Of a stretch of DNA of 21,298 nucleotides, positions 6,228-14,516 are shown piece by piece. A program made the translations under genes and the position numbers. The stretch is from a virus. The notes under the pieces were generated by a model that saw only the letters and a program-made list of their open reading frames with translations, made no database searches and was not told the origin of the DNA. The stretch is from IMG/VR virus record IMGVR_UViG_3300006922_000229, positions 1-21,298 of that record; one strand, given 5' to 3'. Each line of letters opens with the position of its first letter. Positions within the stretch are counted from its first letter, which is position 1.

Positions 6228-6752
6228 ATGACACTACAACAACTTAAAGAAGAACTAAACAAATACTATAAATTTGATATATCAGAACGCAATAGACAAC
6301 GTGAATACTCATACGCACGAAAGGTGTATTGTAGATTAGCAAGAGAGTTAGGGTATACGTTTCAATCATTAGGGCAAGAGATAGGACTAAAACACGATGC
6401 AGCGTTATATCATTATAGAGATTTTAATGTAGTTAGTGATATGGATAAAAAAATATTCAATAAGACAATAAGAAGATTAGGGTTACCTATTGAGCAATGC
6501 GCAATTAAAAAGAAAATAAAGCCAATAGCAGATACGCTTAAAACACAAAACCCTAAGACACATAAAGAGGCACTAATAAACGAACTAATAGACATAGTAA
6601 GCAAGTGGGAAGATAACACATTAGAAAACTTTATAAACACAAGACTAAAGATATACAACAAACTAATAGAAACAACTAAACCACAAAAGAAAATAAAAGA
6701 AGTAAAAGGTGCTACATTAAACAGACCTGTTAAAAACCCTGTACTATGCTAA
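6228..6752 (+). CDS. protein with DnaA domain IV-like helix-turn-helix
   Basis: Within this 174-residue protein, residues 22-66 (RQREYSYARKVYCRLARE..., then LGQEIGLKHDAALYHYRDF) follow the pattern of the DnaA C-terminal DNA-binding domain, where an Arg-rich helix is followed by the GRDHSTVLHA signature. Here the signature becomes LKHDAALYHYR. No AAA+ domain is present, so it is not an initiator ATPase. It may bind an origin or DnaA-box-like sites, or act as a transcription regulator. The rest is helical, with a basic C-terminus. It overlaps the methyltransferase gene by 7 bases. Confidence 0.6.
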   Translation: MTLQQLKEELNKYYKFDISERNRQREYSYARKVYCRLARELGYTFQSLGQEIGLKHDAALYHYRDFNVVSDMDKKIFNKTIRRLGLPIEQCAIKKKIKPIADTLKTQNPKTHKEALINELIDIVSKWEDNTLENFINTRLKIYNKLIETTKPQKKIKEVKGATLNRPVKNPVLC

Positions 6753-7354
6753 TAACAAACGAAGACAATATGGAACTAATGGCAAGGTATGAGGATAATT
6801 ATTTCGACCTTGCTATTGTAGACCCGCCTTATGGGATTGGTGGTGGTGCAAATACTAAAAAAATGAATGTTGATTGGGATAATACAATACCAAATAAAAA
6901 TTATTTTACAGAATTATGTAGAGTTAGCAAAAATCAAATCATTTGGGGAGGTAATTATATGAGTAAAAAAATACCTTTTTATTCAAATCATACTATCATT
7001 TGGGATAAGGAAAATGGAGATAGTTTTATGAGTGATGGAGAAATAGCTTTTACATCAATAAAAAAACAAACAACAAAATTTTTTAGGTTATTTTGGATGA
7101 GCAATATGATGAAAGCAAAAGAAAAACCTTTAATACATCCAACACAAAAACCAATACAACTTTACGAATGGCTTTTAATGAATTACGCAAAAGAAGGGGA
7201 TAAAATATTAGACACACATTTAGGTAGTGGCTCAATAGCTATTGCGTGCCATAATTTAGGATATGACTTAACAGCTTGTGAATTGGATAAAGATTACTAC
7301 AACGCCGCGATAAAAAGAATAGAGCAACACAAAGCACAACAAAGGTTATTCTAA
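6746..7354 (+). CDS. DNA methyltransferase, N6-adenine or N4-cytosine (DPPY type)
   Basis: The 202-residue protein has catalytic motif IV DPPY at 26-29, HPTQKP at 131-136, the AdoMet-binding motif LDTHLGSGS at 155-163 and CELDKDYY at 178-185. The order IV then X then I is that of beta-class amino-methyltransferases. The length is short, which leaves a small target recognition domain, typical of phage orphan methyltransferases. It would methylate specific sites in phage DNA to evade host restriction; no restriction enzyme partner is adjacent. It is the last gene of the early region and is followed by the first late-type motif at 7352. Confidence 0.9.
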   Translation: MLITNEDNMELMARYEDNYFDLAIVDPPYGIGGGANTKKMNVDWDNTIPNKNYFTELCRVSKNQIIWGGNYMSKKIPFYSNHTIIWDKENGDSFMSDGEIAFTSIKKQTTKFFRLFWMSNMMKAKEKPLIHPTQKPIQLYEWLLMNYAKEGDKILDTHLGSGSIAIACHNLGYDLTACELDKDYYNAAIKRIEQHKAQQRLF

Positions 7355-7383
7355 AAAAAAAGTAATTCTGTTTATATATTATT
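7352..7383 (+). promoter_or_regulatory. late promoter-like element, copy A
   Basis: CTAAAA-like A-rich box from 7351, then TTTATATATTATT at 7371-7383. It has the same 19-base spacing between the upstream box and the TATATATT core as the other copies. It sits between the methyltransferase stop and the small terminase start (ATG at 7406), at the early/late boundary. It matches the other copies, not the host TAnnTTTG consensus. Confidence 0.55.
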
Positions 7384-7405
7384 GAATAAACAATCTTTTT
7401 CAATT

Positions 7406-7675
7406 ATGGACAAAAGAAAAAATAATGGTGGCGCAAGAAAAGGCGCAGGAAGAAAACCAAAGGCACAGGAACAAAAGCTAATAGAACGCTTAGACGCTAT
7501 AATAGACAAAGACGAAGCATTGGCAAAATTAGGAGAGTTGGTAGCTAAAGGCGATATGAGAGCAGTACAACTGTATTTAAGTTATCGTTATGGCAAACCA
7601 AAGGAAAGCGTAGACATAAACAGTTCAGAGGGCTTAAACATCAATTTTAGAGATTTAATTAAATTCGTAGACTAA
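7406..7675 (+). CDS. terminase small subunit
   Basis: The 89-residue protein begins MDKRKNNGGARKGAGRKPKA. The GGARKGAGRKPK basic motif is typical of small terminase subunits in many phages, which recognise phage DNA for packaging. A helical oligomerisation region follows. I prefer the ATG at 7406 over the TTG at 7382, because the upstream codons overlap the promoter-like element and the family normally starts just before the KGAGRK motif. The large terminase gene starts 3 bases after its stop. Confidence 0.8.
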   Translation: MDKRKNNGGARKGAGRKPKAQEQKLIERLDAIIDKDEALAKLGELVAKGDMRAVQLYLSYRYGKPKESVDINSSEGLNINFRDLIKFVD

Positions 7676-7678
7676 CGA

Positions 7679-8887
7679 TTGATTAACGTACATAGCAAAT
7701 ACAAAACTATTGTAGGCGAAAACAGTAGATACTACATAGTAAGTGGTGGGCGTGGGTCTGGTAAGTCATTTTCAGTAAACGCCCTTTTGGTAATGCTAAC
7801 ATACGAAGCAGGACACACAATACTATTTACACGCTATACCCTAACCTCTGCATACATATCCATTATACCTGAATTTATAGACAAGTTAGAACTGTTTGGA
7901 TTTACACAACACTTCCATATAACTAAGGACGAAATAATAAACAAACAGACAGGAAGTAAAATAATATTCAGAGGTATAAAAACATCAAGTGGCGACCAAA
8001 CCGCAAACCTAAAATCATTACAGGGCATTACAACTTGGGTGGTTGATGAAGCAGAGGAACTAACAGACGAACAGAAGTTTGACACTATTGACTTGTCGGT
8101 AAGACAACAAGGCAAACAAAACAGAGTTATCTTAATATTAAACCCAACTACAAAAGAGCATTTTATATACAAACGTTTCTTTGAGGATAGAGGGGTACAA
8201 GAGGGTAGCAATATAACCAAAGGCAATACAACCTACATACATACCACATACTTAGACAACATAGACAACCTCTCTAAAAGCTACATAGAGCAGATAGAAC
8301 AAATGCGACAACGTAGACCTGAGAAGTACAAACAACAAATGTTAGGTGCGTGGTTAAACAAAGCAGAGGGTGTTATATTTAATAATTGGACAATAGGCGA
8401 GTTTAAGCGTAAAGGTGTATCCGTATGGGGACAGGATTACGGATTTGCAGCAGACCCAACAACACTAATAGAAACAAACATAGATACAAGCACTAAAACA
8501 ATATATCTAAGGGAATGCGTGTACCTACCAAGACTAACCACATCACAAATAGCTGAACTGAATTTAAAACACGCAAGAGATGGTTTAATAATAGGGGATA
8601 GTGCAGAGCCACGATTAATCACAGAAATAAAAGCAAAGGGGTGCAATGTAAAGCCATCAATTAAAGGGCAGGGGAGTGTAACGTATGGTATATCTCTTTT
8701 GCAAGATTACGACCTTGTTGTAAGTTCAGATAGTACAAACCTCATCAAAGAACTAAATAACTATCGTTGGTTAGAACGCAAATCAAATACACCAATAGAC
8801 AAATACAACCACTTAATAGATGCGGTTAGGTATGCAGTAGGTTATCAATTACAAAACCCAAATAGAGGTAAGTATATTGTTCACTAA
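7679..8887 (+). CDS. terminase large subunit
   Basis: The 402-residue protein has an N-terminal packaging ATPase with Walker A GGRGSGKS (23-30), Walker B TTWVVDE (118-124) and coupling motif NPT (155-157). The C-terminal RNase H-like nuclease has acidic residues D253 (GQDYGF), D307 (IIGDS) and D381 (HLIDAVRY). The layout is that of PBSX-type (Terminase_3) large subunits. It cuts concatemeric DNA and drives it into the prohead through the portal. The start is TTG at 7679, 3 bases after the small subunit stop; no earlier ATG in this frame covers the N-terminus. Confidence 0.92.
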   Translation: MINVHSKYKTIVGENSRYYIVSGGRGSGKSFSVNALLVMLTYEAGHTILFTRYTLTSAYISIIPEFIDKLELFGFTQHFHITKDEIINKQTGSKIIFRGIKTSSGDQTANLKSLQGITTWVVDEAEELTDEQKFDTIDLSVRQQGKQNRVILILNPTTKEHFIYKRFFEDRGVQEGSNITKGNTTYIHTTYLDNIDNLSKSYIEQIEQMRQRRPEKYKQQMLGAWLNKAEGVIFNNWTIGEFKRKGVSVWGQDYGFAADPTTLIETNIDTSTKTIYLRECVYLPRLTTSQIAELNLKHARDGLIIGDSAEPRLITEIKAKGCNVKPSIKGQGSVTYGISLLQDYDLVVSSDSTNLIKELNNYRWLERKSNTPIDKYNHLIDAVRYAVGYQLQNPNRGKYIVH

Positions 8888-8916
8888 AATTATTTAAAAA
8901 CGTTTATATATTAATA
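8884..8916 (+). promoter_or_regulatory. late promoter-like element, copy B
   Basis: CTAAAATTATTT at 8884-8895, then TTTATATATTAATA at 8903-8916, 12 bases before the ATG at 8928. Core and spacing match copies D and E. It lies in the 40-base gap after the large terminase and would start the tail gene cluster. Confidence 0.65.
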
Positions 8917-8927
8917 ACAACAAGTAT

Positions 8928-9572
8928 ATGAATGTTAATTTAAGAATACCGACAACCCTAAACGAGATAACCTTAGGACAGTATCAAGAATATGCAAAGT
9001 TAGAAGGACTAAGCGAAACAGACCTACAACTAAAGACCATTGAGATATTTTGCAACGTGCCACCAATAGTAGTGCGCAATATGAAAGCTACAGACATAGT
9101 AGAGATATGTAGTATCATTAGTGGTATGTTCGATACTAAGCACCAACTAATATCAATGTTTAAATTAAACGGTGTTGAGTATGGGTTTATACCATCGCTT
9201 GAAGATATGAGTTTTGGCGAGTATGTGGACTTAGATACCTTTATTGGCGATAACGATAATTTGCATAGAGCAGTAAACGTACTATACAGACCAATAGAAC
9301 ACAGACAGGGCAATAGATACACGATAAAAGAGTATGACCCTAACACAAGCGAAATAGCAAAGGATATGCCTTTAGATGCTGTACTTGGTGCGGTTGTTTT
9401 TTTTTACAATTTAGGCAAGGACTTATCGATAGCTATGCTGAACTGTTTGGACAAGAAGAACGAGCAGACCTTAGCGGAGTATCTAACTTCAATGCCAAAT
9501 GGGGGTGGTACAATTCAATCTATGGACTATCTAACGGAGATGTTACAAAATTTGAACATATCACTAAATTAG
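8928..9572 (+). CDS. tail assembly chaperone, short (unshifted) form
   Basis: The 214-residue protein resembles the first tail-cluster protein of flavobacterial phages (IPTTLNEITLGQYQEY near the N-terminus, VLYRPIEHRQGNRYTI near 117-132). Tail assembly chaperones bind the tape measure during tail assembly and are usually made as a short and a -1 frameshifted long form. Here the zero frame runs through a T9 run (9397-9405) and then to the stop at 9572, while an overlapping -1 frame stays open to 9661. Calling it a chaperone rests on position, the frameshift architecture and the typical sequence of the extension. Confidence 0.65.
   Translation: MNVNLRIPTTLNEITLGQYQEYAKLEGLSETDLQLKTIEIFCNVPPIVVRNMKATDIVEICSIISGMFDTKHQLISMFKLNGVEYGFIPSLEDMSFGEYVDLDTFIGDNDNLHRAVNVLYRPIEHRQGNRYTIKEYDPNTSEIAKDMPLDAVLGAVVFFYNLGKDLSIAMLNCLDKKNEQTLAEYLTSMPNGGGTIQSMDYLTEMLQNLNISLN
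9398..9404 (+). other. -1 ribosomal frameshift slippery heptamer T TTT TTT
   Basis: In the zero frame the codons are GTT GTT TTT TTT TAC, so T TTT TTT (9398-9404) is a perfect X XXY YYZ heptamer inside a run of nine T. After a -1 slip both tRNAs can still pair fully with TTT. The -1 frame is open from 9344 to the TGA at 9659-9661. I could not define a downstream pseudoknot by eye. Confidence 0.6.
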
Positions 9573-9661
9573 GAGTACACGAATGTTTGACATTTCTAAC
9601 ATACACTAAAGAAAAAAACGAAATAGAGGCAAGACAAATAAAAAGTAAATTTAACAGATGA
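9404..9661 (+). CDS. -1 frame extension of the tail assembly chaperone (long-form C-terminus)
   Basis: After a slip at 9398-9404 the -1 frame encodes 85 more residues, giving a 244-residue long form (159 zero-frame plus 85). The extension contains NAKWGWYNSIYGLSNGD and then KFEHITKL and ECLTFLTYTKEKNE. This W-G-W...SIY.L..GD pattern is what I know from the frameshifted part of tail chaperones. The frame has no ATG of its own, so a frameshift (or a poor TTG/GTG start) is needed to express it. Its TGA overlaps the ATG of the next gene (9658) by ATGA, which shows ribosomes are expected to arrive in this frame. Confidence 0.65.
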   Translation, partial: LQFRQGLIDSYAELFGQEERADLSGVSNFNAKWGWYNSIYGLSNGDVTKFEHITKLGVHECLTFLTYTKEKNEIEARQIKSKFNR

Positions 9662-10128
9662 GCCAAACAGGAATAAGAGGATTTTACCTACTAACAGAAA
9701 CGATTAAAGACCAATTACTTGGCGATGTAAATGTAAACACCGTTACAACAGGCGATATATACGACATAGATTTAGCTAAGCAAAGTATATTCCCACTTAG
9801 TCATATAATCATAAACAACGTCACAACACAGGAACAGGTACTAACGTTTAACATTAGTATTTTGGCTATGGACATAGTTGATGAGAGCAAAGAAGCTACA
9901 ACGGATATATTCAGAGGGAACAACAACGAACAAGACATACTAAACACACAATTAGCTGTATTAAACAAATTAGTGATGGTGCTTAGAAAAGGCACACTAT
10001 ATAGCGACCAATACCAATTAGATGGCGATGCAACATTAGAGCCATTTTACGAGAGGTTTGATAATCGTTTAGCTGGGTGGAGTGCAACGTTTAATGTGTT
10101 TGTTAAGAACGATATTGATATATGTTAG
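9658..10128 (+). CDS. probable tail terminator / tail completion protein
   Basis: This 156-residue protein belongs to a family seen after the chaperone in flavobacterial phages: YDIDLAKQSIFPLSHIIINN in the N-terminal half, MDIVDE near 77-82, NEQDILNTQLAVLNKL in the middle, and AGWSATFNVFVKNDIDIC at the end. The alpha/beta pattern and size would suit a tail terminator that caps the tail tube, but no experimental link is known to me. Its ATG overlaps the stop of the chaperone extension, and its own 3' end overlaps the next gene by 7 bases. Confidence 0.55.
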   Translation: MSQTGIRGFYLLTETIKDQLLGDVNVNTVTTGDIYDIDLAKQSIFPLSHIIINNVTTQEQVLTFNISILAMDIVDESKEATTDIFRGNNNEQDILNTQLAVLNKLVMVLRKGTLYSDQYQLDGDATLEPFYERFDNRLAGWSATFNVFVKNDIDIC

Positions 10129-10628
10129 CAGATAAGTATTTAAGAGATGAACTAAATAAGTTTGCTAAGTACGTTATACAACAAAGCCGAAGCAACTTAA
10201 CTAAGGGCAAAAAAAACGCTTCTAAGGAACTTTATAATAGTTTAGGGTACGATATATCACAAAAAGGCGATACAACGTCTATGGCGTTTAAAATGGCTGA
10301 TTATGGTACATTCCAAGATAGAGGGGTAAGCGGAACAGAAAAGAAATACAACACACCTTATTCCTATACAACTAAAATGCCACCAAGAAAAGCATTTGAC
10401 AAATGGATAGTCAGAAAGGGTATTGCACCAAGAGGCAAAGGCGGTAAGTTTTTAAGCAGACAAAGTTTACAATATTTAATAGCAAGAGCAGTATATAAGA
10501 AAGGAATAAAACCGAGTTTGTTTTTTACAAAGCCATTTGAAGCAGCGTTTAAGCGTTTGCCAGATGATTTAGTAGAAGCGTACTCAATAGGATTAGAGAA
10601 ACAAATACAACTGAATATAAAGAAATGA
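10122..10628 (+). CDS. probable head-tail/tail completion protein (HK97 gp10-like position)
   Basis: The 168-residue basic protein contains MADYGTFQDRGVSGTEKKY, then KMPPRKAFDKWIVRKGIAPR and PSLFFTKPFEAAF. The segments recur in flavobacterial phage tail clusters. A basic helical N-terminus, a central loop and a C-terminal FFTKPF segment are like HK97 gp10-type neck proteins. Role inferred from context. It overlaps the previous gene by 7 bases and the next by 4. Confidence 0.55.
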   Translation: MLADKYLRDELNKFAKYVIQQSRSNLTKGKKNASKELYNSLGYDISQKGDTTSMAFKMADYGTFQDRGVSGTEKKYNTPYSYTTKMPPRKAFDKWIVRKGIAPRGKGGKFLSRQSLQYLIARAVYKKGIKPSLFFTKPFEAAFKRLPDDLVEAYSIGLEKQIQLNIKK

Positions 10629-11734
10629 AAATAAACGCAAGAAGCCCATACTACATAAACATAAGTGCTACCAACTTAACACAGGTAGATATGGAACTAT
10701 ATGTATACACAGGAACGCAAACAACCGATAGAAGCAATTTGTTTACATTAACTTCATTTGCTATAAGCGGAAATGTAACGTTTGAAATTGGCGAGATAGT
10801 TAGAGATTATATACTACAAACTTTTGATGGCGATTATGCAACCGCTAATGTATGGGTTGATTATAGAACTACAAGCTATATACAAGGCGTAGCACAAACA
10901 CCAACAGCATATACACAATTAGTTGGCTTTGATGGTTATGGGTATTATGAGGACGATGCAAACCCCCAGAATGATAGTGGGTTATTACAAAGTAATTACA
11001 AAATAGTAAAGTTAGACGATGCACCTGCAACAATTCCTGTAGATACTTCAAAGACCACACAAGTAACATACGAACTTGATGGCGAATTAGTATACACTAA
11101 AGCTGTATCAAGCAGTACAGTAAGTACAACGCAAGTTGAGTACGTTACAAATACTATAAATGGCTCTGATGAATTTGAGAACAGAGTTATACAAGATGGC
11201 GGTACGTTTGAGGGTAGCCCTTGTTTAAAACAGTTTGCTAATGATTTTACCTTATTTGACTTTGACACTATTTATGTAGACACTACTGATGGTGTTATTA
11301 AGCTAACTGTAGACAATATAGAGGAATGTAAATACCAACCTTATAAAGTAACGTTTGTAAATAAGTTCGGTGCATTACAAGACTTGTGGTTTTTCAAAAG
11401 AACAAACGAGGTGCTAACAACTAAAAAGGAAGATTTTAAGCGTAATATAATTGTTAATGGTGCTTATGATACAAGTAGACACCAACAGAAAATATTAACT
11501 AAGAACGGAACAGAAAAACTAACACTAAACACAGGGTTTTATCCAGAGGTTTATAACGAGGTATTTAAACAAATGCAGTTAAGCGAAGATTGTTGGATAG
11601 AGATAGAAAACAAAACACTTCCTATAAATGTAGCAAGTAGCAGTTTAAATTACAAAACACACTTAAACGACAAGCTAATAAATTACACAATACAAATAGA
11701 CTTTGCGTTTGACACGATAAACAACATACGTTAA
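10625..11734 (+). CDS. conserved flavobacterial phage tail protein
   Basis: The 369-residue protein starts MKINARSPYYINI and is rich in beta-strand-like Thr/Val/Tyr segments. The C-terminal half has CKYQPYKVTFVNKFGALQDL and ends in a Asp/Asn-rich FDTINNIR segment. I recall this architecture as a conserved tail-cluster protein in flavobacterial phages, probably part of the tail tip or baseplate. No enzymatic motif is visible. It overlaps its neighbours by 4 bases and 1 base. Confidence 0.55.
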   Translation: MKINARSPYYINISATNLTQVDMELYVYTGTQTTDRSNLFTLTSFAISGNVTFEIGEIVRDYILQTFDGDYATANVWVDYRTTSYIQGVAQTPTAYTQLVGFDGYGYYEDDANPQNDSGLLQSNYKIVKLDDAPATIPVDTSKTTQVTYELDGELVYTKAVSSSTVSTTQVEYVTNTINGSDEFENRVIQDGGTFEGSPCLKQFANDFTLFDFDTIYVDTTDGVIKLTVDNIEECKYQPYKVTFVNKFGALQDLWFFKRTNEVLTTKKEDFKRNIIVNGAYDTSRHQQKILTKNGTEKLTLNTGFYPEVYNEVFKQMQLSEDCWIEIENKTLPINVASSSLNYKTHLNDKLINYTIQIDFAFDTINNIR

Positions 11735-14376
11735 TGCAAATAATAGAACTATATATAAAAGGGTTTAATGTAGTAAGGGGTTCTGCTAAAAGTTTTGCCA
11801 CTAACAAATTAATTGACACAAGTAGTAATTTTACAGAATTAGGTGTTATAGTTGGCGATTTAGTTACAAACCAAAGAACACAGGAAACAGCGACAGTAAC
11901 AGCTATTGATAGTGATACTCAACTAAGTTTATCTGCTGATATTTTTGTTAGCCCAAACCCAGATTTATACAGAATTGAAAGCGATTATTTTAGAGCAGAT
12001 TTATTTGAGGACGAAAGTGTATCTATTACAGATAGTGTTTTAAACGTAAGAGATATAGGTAAAGTGTTTACACCCTTTAGCCAACAATTTAATTTACCTG
12101 CGTCTAAACTAAACAACAAGCTATTTAGACATTACGAAAACTTTGACATTGAAAACAGTTTTGATGCAAGGTTTAGACACGATGCTATAATAAAGCTAAA
12201 CGGAATAGACTACAAAAAAGGTAAGATACAATTTAAAAGCGTATCATTAAAAGACAATAAACCACACGCATACAAAGTAGTGTTTTTTGGCGATGCAGTA
12301 GAATTAAAAGAGGTGTTAGGGGAAACAACCTTGTCTGGTCTTAATTATGATAGTTCATTAAATTTTGAATACACACAAGCAAACATTGAAAATCTTTTTA
12401 CCGCATCAGATAGTTCAATAAATAGTACATTTGGTAGTACAGATATACTTGTGCCTAATATCCAACATAGTAAAAATATGCGCTACACAAACACAGGATA
12501 TAAGGACAATATAACAGACACAGGGCTTATTTGGACAGATTTAAAACCTGCAATTAGATGTAGAGCAATTATAGATGCAATAACCAACACCTATCCACAA
12601 TTAAATTTTACAGGGTTTTTTAATTCAGAGCCATTTAGCAATGTATATATGTGGGTGCATAGAAACGAGGGTTATGTTACAAATGCGGTAGAGGGGAACG
12701 ATACTTTTATAGTTAGAAACCGATGGCGACACCAAACAGATGACCCATTAGACTACACGCACACAAGTACAACCCCATCAAGTTTTGGCGATGTTAGAAC
12801 GCAGTATATTCAACCGCCAGGTTGGAAATTTAAGTATAGAGCAACAGTAAATGTTTTTACAAGCCAAACAGAGCCATATACAGTAAGAATTTTAAAAGGC
12901 AGTACAGGATATGTTTATCAAAGTTTTAATCACGAAAATGGTGGGAATACTGTAACGTTTACAGATATTACATACGACTTAACACCAGGTGGTGCATTAG
13001 ACCTTATTATTGAGGTTGAGAGTAATAACACAATTACAATGACCCAAACCTTAACAATACAGAAATATTCTGGTGCTATTCCTAACACTTATAACACGCT
13101 TGTATATACAGCTAACTATACACCAACAAACAACCAACCAGATAAAACTTTCTACATTGATAAACAAATGCCAGATATGAAAGTTATGGACTTTTTAAGT
13201 GGCTTGTTTAAAATGTTTAATTTGTTGGTTTTTAAAGATGGCAACAATATAGATATACAATTAGCAAGTGTTTTTATGAGAGGTGGTACTTCTTATGACA
13301 TAACTAAATATGTTGATATGGCTTCTTCTAACGTTGAGAGGTTATTTCAGTATAAAGAAATGGATTTTAGTTTTAAAAGCAAAAAATCATTTTTAGTACA
13401 GTTTTCAGACGAAATACAAGGTATACCTTTTTCACAAGAAAGCTATGGCGATAACGAATGGGACGGAAGGGTTTATAAAGTAGAAGTACCATTTGAGAAG
13501 ATGATGTATGAACGTTTAAGCAACGAAGATACAGGCGCACAAACATATATTGGACAAGGTGCGATGTTAGATAAAAAGTTTGAGCCGACAATAGGAGAGC
13601 CATTGTTGTTGGCTATACATTACGAAGAAAACACAAATAACGAACTAACAATAGGTGGAATTGCACCAACTCGCTATCGTAGACCCTCAAATATGACTAC
13701 TTTTAATTGGGGTTGGAATAATAGAATGCAACTTAATTTTGGTTTAGAAGCTGATGAGTGGTTAGGCGAAATGCCATTAGCACAAACATCTTCAAATTTA
13801 TTTGAAGCGGGGTATTTAGATTATACAGAAACTGTTTTTGATAGAAAGGCAAGACTTTATAAAGTTAGTGCATATTTACCACTAAGCATTATCACACAAT
13901 ACAAACTAAATGACAAATTTGTAATTAACAATACTTCCTTTAGAATTAATAAAATAAAAACAAATCTATTAACAAATAAAACAGATTTAGAGTTATACAA
14001 TAAAGAAGAATTTGTAAGTAATTTAGCAAATGGACAAGTAGCGTATTTAGATAGGGTTGCAAACGTACAAACCCCAACAATAGGTGCTAATGCAATAGAT
14101 TTATCTTGGGATAGTGTAAGTGGTGCAAATGGTTATGCTGTTTATGTTAATGGTGGTTTATTAGGTGTAGCGGTATTAACATCAGTAAAAATAACACCTT
14201 TAGAGCCAGATACTACTTATGAAATTGGGGTAAGCGCAAGGTTTGATGTAGATGGAAACGACCTTTATTCATTACCAACAACATTAACTGTAACAACATT
14301 ACCACCACCTGTTGCACTTGCAGAAGATGGCGACACATTAATAACAGAGGTTGGCGATACAATAATATTAGAATAA
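11734..14376 (+). CDS. large tail tip/baseplate protein with C-terminal fibronectin III domain
   Basis: This is the largest protein of the window (880 residues). The N-terminal region (about 1-90) is beta-rich; the middle contains many aromatic and Thr/Asn segments typical of tail tip or receptor-binding proteins. Residues about 775-862 form a fibronectin type III-like domain (IDLSWDSVSGANGYAVYV, then LEPDTTYEIGVSA), which in phage virions often mediates weak contacts with surface carbohydrates. After a Pro-rich linker it ends in ALAEDGDTLITEVGDTIILE, a short repeated hairpin-like tag that also occurs in other phage structural proteins. Its position before the tape measure suggests a tail tip role. 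Confidence 0.65.
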   Translation: MQIIELYIKGFNVVRGSAKSFATNKLIDTSSNFTELGVIVGDLVTNQRTQETATVTAIDSDTQLSLSADIFVSPNPDLYRIESDYFRADLFEDESVSITDSVLNVRDIGKVFTPFSQQFNLPASKLNNKLFRHYENFDIENSFDARFRHDAIIKLNGIDYKKGKIQFKSVSLKDNKPHAYKVVFFGDAVELKEVLGETTLSGLNYDSSLNFEYTQANIENLFTASDSSINSTFGSTDILVPNIQHSKNMRYTNTGYKDNITDTGLIWTDLKPAIRCRAIIDAITNTYPQLNFTGFFNSEPFSNVYMWVHRNEGYVTNAVEGNDTFIVRNRWRHQTDDPLDYTHTSTTPSSFGDVRTQYIQPPGWKFKYRATVNVFTSQTEPYTVRILKGSTGYVYQSFNHENGGNTVTFTDITYDLTPGGALDLIIEVESNNTITMTQTLTIQKYSGAIPNTYNTLVYTANYTPTNNQPDKTFYIDKQMPDMKVMDFLSGLFKMFNLLVFKDGNNIDIQLASVFMRGGTSYDITKYVDMASSNVERLFQYKEMDFSFKSKKSFLVQFSDEIQGIPFSQESYGDNEWDGRVYKVEVPFEKMMYERLSNEDTGAQTYIGQGAMLDKKFEPTIGEPLLLAIHYEENTNNELTIGGIAPTRYRRPSNMTTFNWGWNNRMQLNFGLEADEWLGEMPLAQTSSNLFEAGYLDYTETVFDRKARLYKVSAYLPLSIITQYKLNDKFVINNTSFRINKIKTNLLTNKTDLELYNKEEFVSNLANGQVAYLDRVANVQTPTIGANAIDLSWDSVSGANGYAVYVNGGLLGVAVLTSVKITPLEPDTTYEIGVSARFDVDGNDLYSLPTTLTVTTLPPPVALAEDGDTLITEVGDTIILE

Positions 14377-14516
14377 TGATAAGATTAATTTTAGACAGCT
14401 TAAAATACGCAAACGGAGAAACGGAAAATATCCGCATAGCACAGGGTAAACACAAACTACCTACAACACTAAAAGAGGGTTACAAAGCACTTAAACGAGA
14501 AATAAAATGGCAATAG
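14376..14516 (+). CDS. small hypothetical protein between tail protein and tape measure
   Basis: The 46-residue ORF starts at the base shared with the previous stop (TAATG) and ends 10 bases inside the tape measure gene. It begins MIRLILDSLKYANGETENI and has a basic C-terminus. The overlaps on both sides and the lack of any other gene in this 130-base gap support it. No family is recognised. Confidence 0.55.
   Translation: MIRLILDSLKYANGETENIRIAQGKHKLPTTLKEGYKALKREIKWQ

Noticed and set aside
7382-7405. TTG start for the small terminase, eight codons upstream of the ATG at 7406
   Set aside because: It lies within or directly after the promoter-like element, and the added residues do not fit the family start before the KGAGRK motif.
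7834-8226. 130-residue antisense ORF inside the large terminase gene
   Set aside because: It lies opposite the conserved ATPase motifs of terminase and has no recognisable protein features.
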